Below, one piece after another: positions 7,397 to 8,398 of a stretch of DNA of 8,398 bases (positions within the stretch are counted from its first letter, which is position 1; each line of letters begins with the position of its first letter). Source of the DNA: CAYNGH01 sp964396845. GTDB taxonomy: Bacteria > Vulcanimicrobiota > JAJTBE01 > CAYNGH01. The stretch lies in the NCBI GenBank assembly GCA_964396845.1, contig CAYNGH010000146.1:1-8398 (forward strand), written 5' to 3'. The notes under the pieces were generated by a model, which was not told where the DNA came from, searched no databases, and saw nothing but the letters and a program-made list of their open reading frames with translations. The translations under genes were made by a program, and so were the position numbers.

Positions 7397-7403
7397 ATAA
7401 CGC

Positions 7404-8285
7404 ATGAATTCTCCGGGAATAAACAATGGAATCCCTTTGATTCACAAACAGGAACTCCACCAGGATATAAATGCCAATCAGATTCCAATCCCCCCATGGA
7501 ATGAGTCAACTTTTACCGGGAAACCCGATGATATTTCTGTCAGACCCAGGGGAGATCACCTGTCAGAATCGATAAACGGGCACTTTTCTCTTGATGAACA
7601 AAACAATAGGACCCGCGGTGACATCGAGAAAAAGTTCAGCAATTATGTCACCAGCGAGTCAGGAAAACAGGAAAAATCACAAAAAATCTTGCCTGCCTCT
7701 TACCAGCAAAAGGTAACAGGCGCCAATAACTTTTTAGTTATCAACGGTGAAAAAATAGAAATCCCTCCAATGAGTCCATCAATGCTGGCCCAGATTCAAA
7801 AGGATCCCCAGGCCCTGGATCAGTTTGCAAAGATGAGCCTTTCTGAGAAGGTTCAGTTTGTCGCTGTGGCAGAATCCCTGTCCAAGCCAGGAAACAGTTT
7901 TGTGGCCGGTAAAGAAATGGATGACCGGCTTATGGTCCTTCTGCGGGAAGGAAAAATGAGTGTATATTATGAGCTTCAGGAAAAAGGAAACCTGATTCGA
8001 GAAAACGGCAGCGTTTTCAAAATGGATCCCAAGAGTATCCTTGAAGCCTCCATGGAACTCAAGGATATTGATTTTGAAGCCCTCAAAAGCCTCGAAGAAA
8101 AGGATCTCAATATCATAATCCTGGATTATAATTTTAAACCAAAAAAGGGAATGGATAGAGAACTTTTAGAAACCTGCCATCAATACTTCCTCCAGGATGG
8201 CCGGGGGGCTTATTACGACAACCGGCATCACACCATAGTTCACAAGCTGGAAGAAATGGGAGTGGATGCCAGCCAGCCGGCTTGA
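7404..8285 (+). CDS. Hypothetical protein, 293 residues, disordered N-terminus plus helical C-terminal region
   Basis: I do not recognise this family. The start is firm (ATG after GGAGGG). No signal peptide or membrane segment is visible, so the protein is probably cytoplasmic unless exported by an unconventional route. Residues 1-105 are polar and low in hydrophobics, rich in Asn, Gln, Pro, Ser and charged residues, and probably disordered. A folded part starts near 109 with FLVINGEKIEIPPM (110-123), a short beta-like stretch. It continues with amphipathic helices (MLAQIQKDPQALDQFAKM; SLSEKVQFVAVAESL), MDDRLMVLLREGKM (182-195), an acidic helix plus strand (ALKSLEEKDLNIIILDY, 226-242) and a His-rich end (NRHHTIVHKLEEMGVD). 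There is one cysteine, C248. The layout is that of a disordered tail followed by a compact domain. It is transcribed away from the kinase as a single gene ending in terminators. Nothing in the sequence supports an enzymatic assignment. Confidence 0.8.
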   Translation: MNSPGINNGIPLIHKQELHQDINANQIPIPPWNESTFTGKPDDISVRPRGDHLSESINGHFSLDEQNNRTRGDIEKKFSNYVTSESGKQEKSQKILPASYQQKVTGANNFLVINGEKIEIPPMSPSMLAQIQKDPQALDQFAKMSLSEKVQFVAVAESLSKPGNSFVAGKEMDDRLMVLLREGKMSVYYELQEKGNLIRENGSVFKMDPKSILEASMELKDIDFEALKSLEEKDLNIIILDYNFKPKKGMDRELLETCHQYFLQDGRGAYYDNRHHTIVHKLEEMGVDASQPA

Positions 8286-8320
8286 TTTGACAATTTTTTC
8301 TCTCCTTCAAGCCGGTTTTT
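8277..8320 (+). terminator. Rho-independent terminator overlapping the stop codon
   Basis: CCGGCTTGA (8277-8285) pairs perfectly with TCAAGCCGG (8307-8315) and is followed directly by TTTTT. The 9-bp stem starts inside the last codons and includes the TGA stop. The 21-base loop is longer than usual and T-rich, which lowers stability. Even so, the stem plus T-run is a convincing terminator for the 293-residue gene. Confidence 0.7.
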
Positions 8321-8356
8321 ATCTGAGTTTAAAAAAATATTTTTCTCTCCGAAACA

Positions 8357-8388
8357 GAAAGAGGGGCATTTTGCCCCTCTTTCCTTTT
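8357..8388 (+). terminator. Second, stronger stem-loop terminator
   Basis: GAAAGAGGGGCA (8357-8368) and TGCCCCTCTTTC (8372-8383) form a perfect 12-bp stem with a TTT loop, followed by CTTTT. This is a compact, GC-rich hairpin. It may back up the first terminator, or it may serve a gene approaching from beyond the window on the - strand, where the exit side reads TGTTTC and is a weaker T-run. Confidence 0.75.
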
Positions 8389-8398
8389 ACAAGAATCC

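Larger units (their letters stand above)
7108..7403. promoter_or_regulatory. Divergent intergenic region between the kinase and the 293-residue gene
   Basis: About 296 bp separate the preferred kinase start from the + strand ATG at 7404. The stretch is clearly more AT-rich than the flanking genes. It must hold promoters in both directions because the two genes diverge. It contains four perfect 6-bp inverted repeats (listed separately). No tRNA, recognised riboswitch core or confident small gene was found. One - strand frame is open from ATG 7290 into the kinase; I regard it as leader, not protein, because of its composition and lack of a good ribosome site. Confidence 0.6.

Overview
The window comes from a bacterium with an outer membrane. 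The evidence is an LptD-type lipopolysaccharide (LPS) transport protein: an OstA-like periplasmic domain followed by a predicted beta-barrel. Base composition is moderate, Shine-Dalgarno sites are GGAGG-like, and several genes appear to start with TTG. No rRNA, tRNA, CRISPR array or mobile element was seen. I cannot name the phylum. An LptD homologue argues against a classical single-membrane Gram-positive and fits a diderm Firmicute or an uncultured diderm lineage.

Layout. (1) Positions 2-196 hold the 3' end of an unrecognised gene on the + strand. (2) Positions 233-2494 encode the LptD-like protein. (3) Positions 2506-3288 encode a class I SAM-dependent methyltransferase, 11 bp after lptD and with a strong ribosome binding site, so these genes look like one + strand operon. 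(4) This operon meets a - strand pair tail to tail with 2 bp between stop codons. The pair, in transcription order, is a membrane-bound hybrid histidine kinase (about 4363-7107) and a PleD-like receiver-GGDEF protein (about 3291-4319), 34 bp apart. (5) Positions 7108-7403 are a non-coding divergent region of about 296 bp. It is AT-rich, contains several small perfect inverted repeats, and probably carries promoters in both directions. (6) Positions 7404-8285 encode a 293-residue protein of unknown family, followed by two stem-loop terminators.

How the genes may work together. The kinase has an extracytoplasmic Cache-like sensor between two membrane segments, then HAMP, HisKA, HATPase and two receiver modules. 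The second receiver has lost its phospho-acceptor aspartate. The PleD-like protein has an intact receiver and is the obvious phosphorylation target. Its cyclase motif reads GGDDF instead of GGDEF and its inhibitory I-site lacks the arginine, so its output could be cyclic-di-GMP, altered cyclase activity, or binding only. The link between this signalling pair and the neighbouring envelope genes is positional only. The sequence shows ordinary family members with some unusual details rather than a clear new multi-gene system. The least explained items are the 293-residue protein and the structured divergent region.
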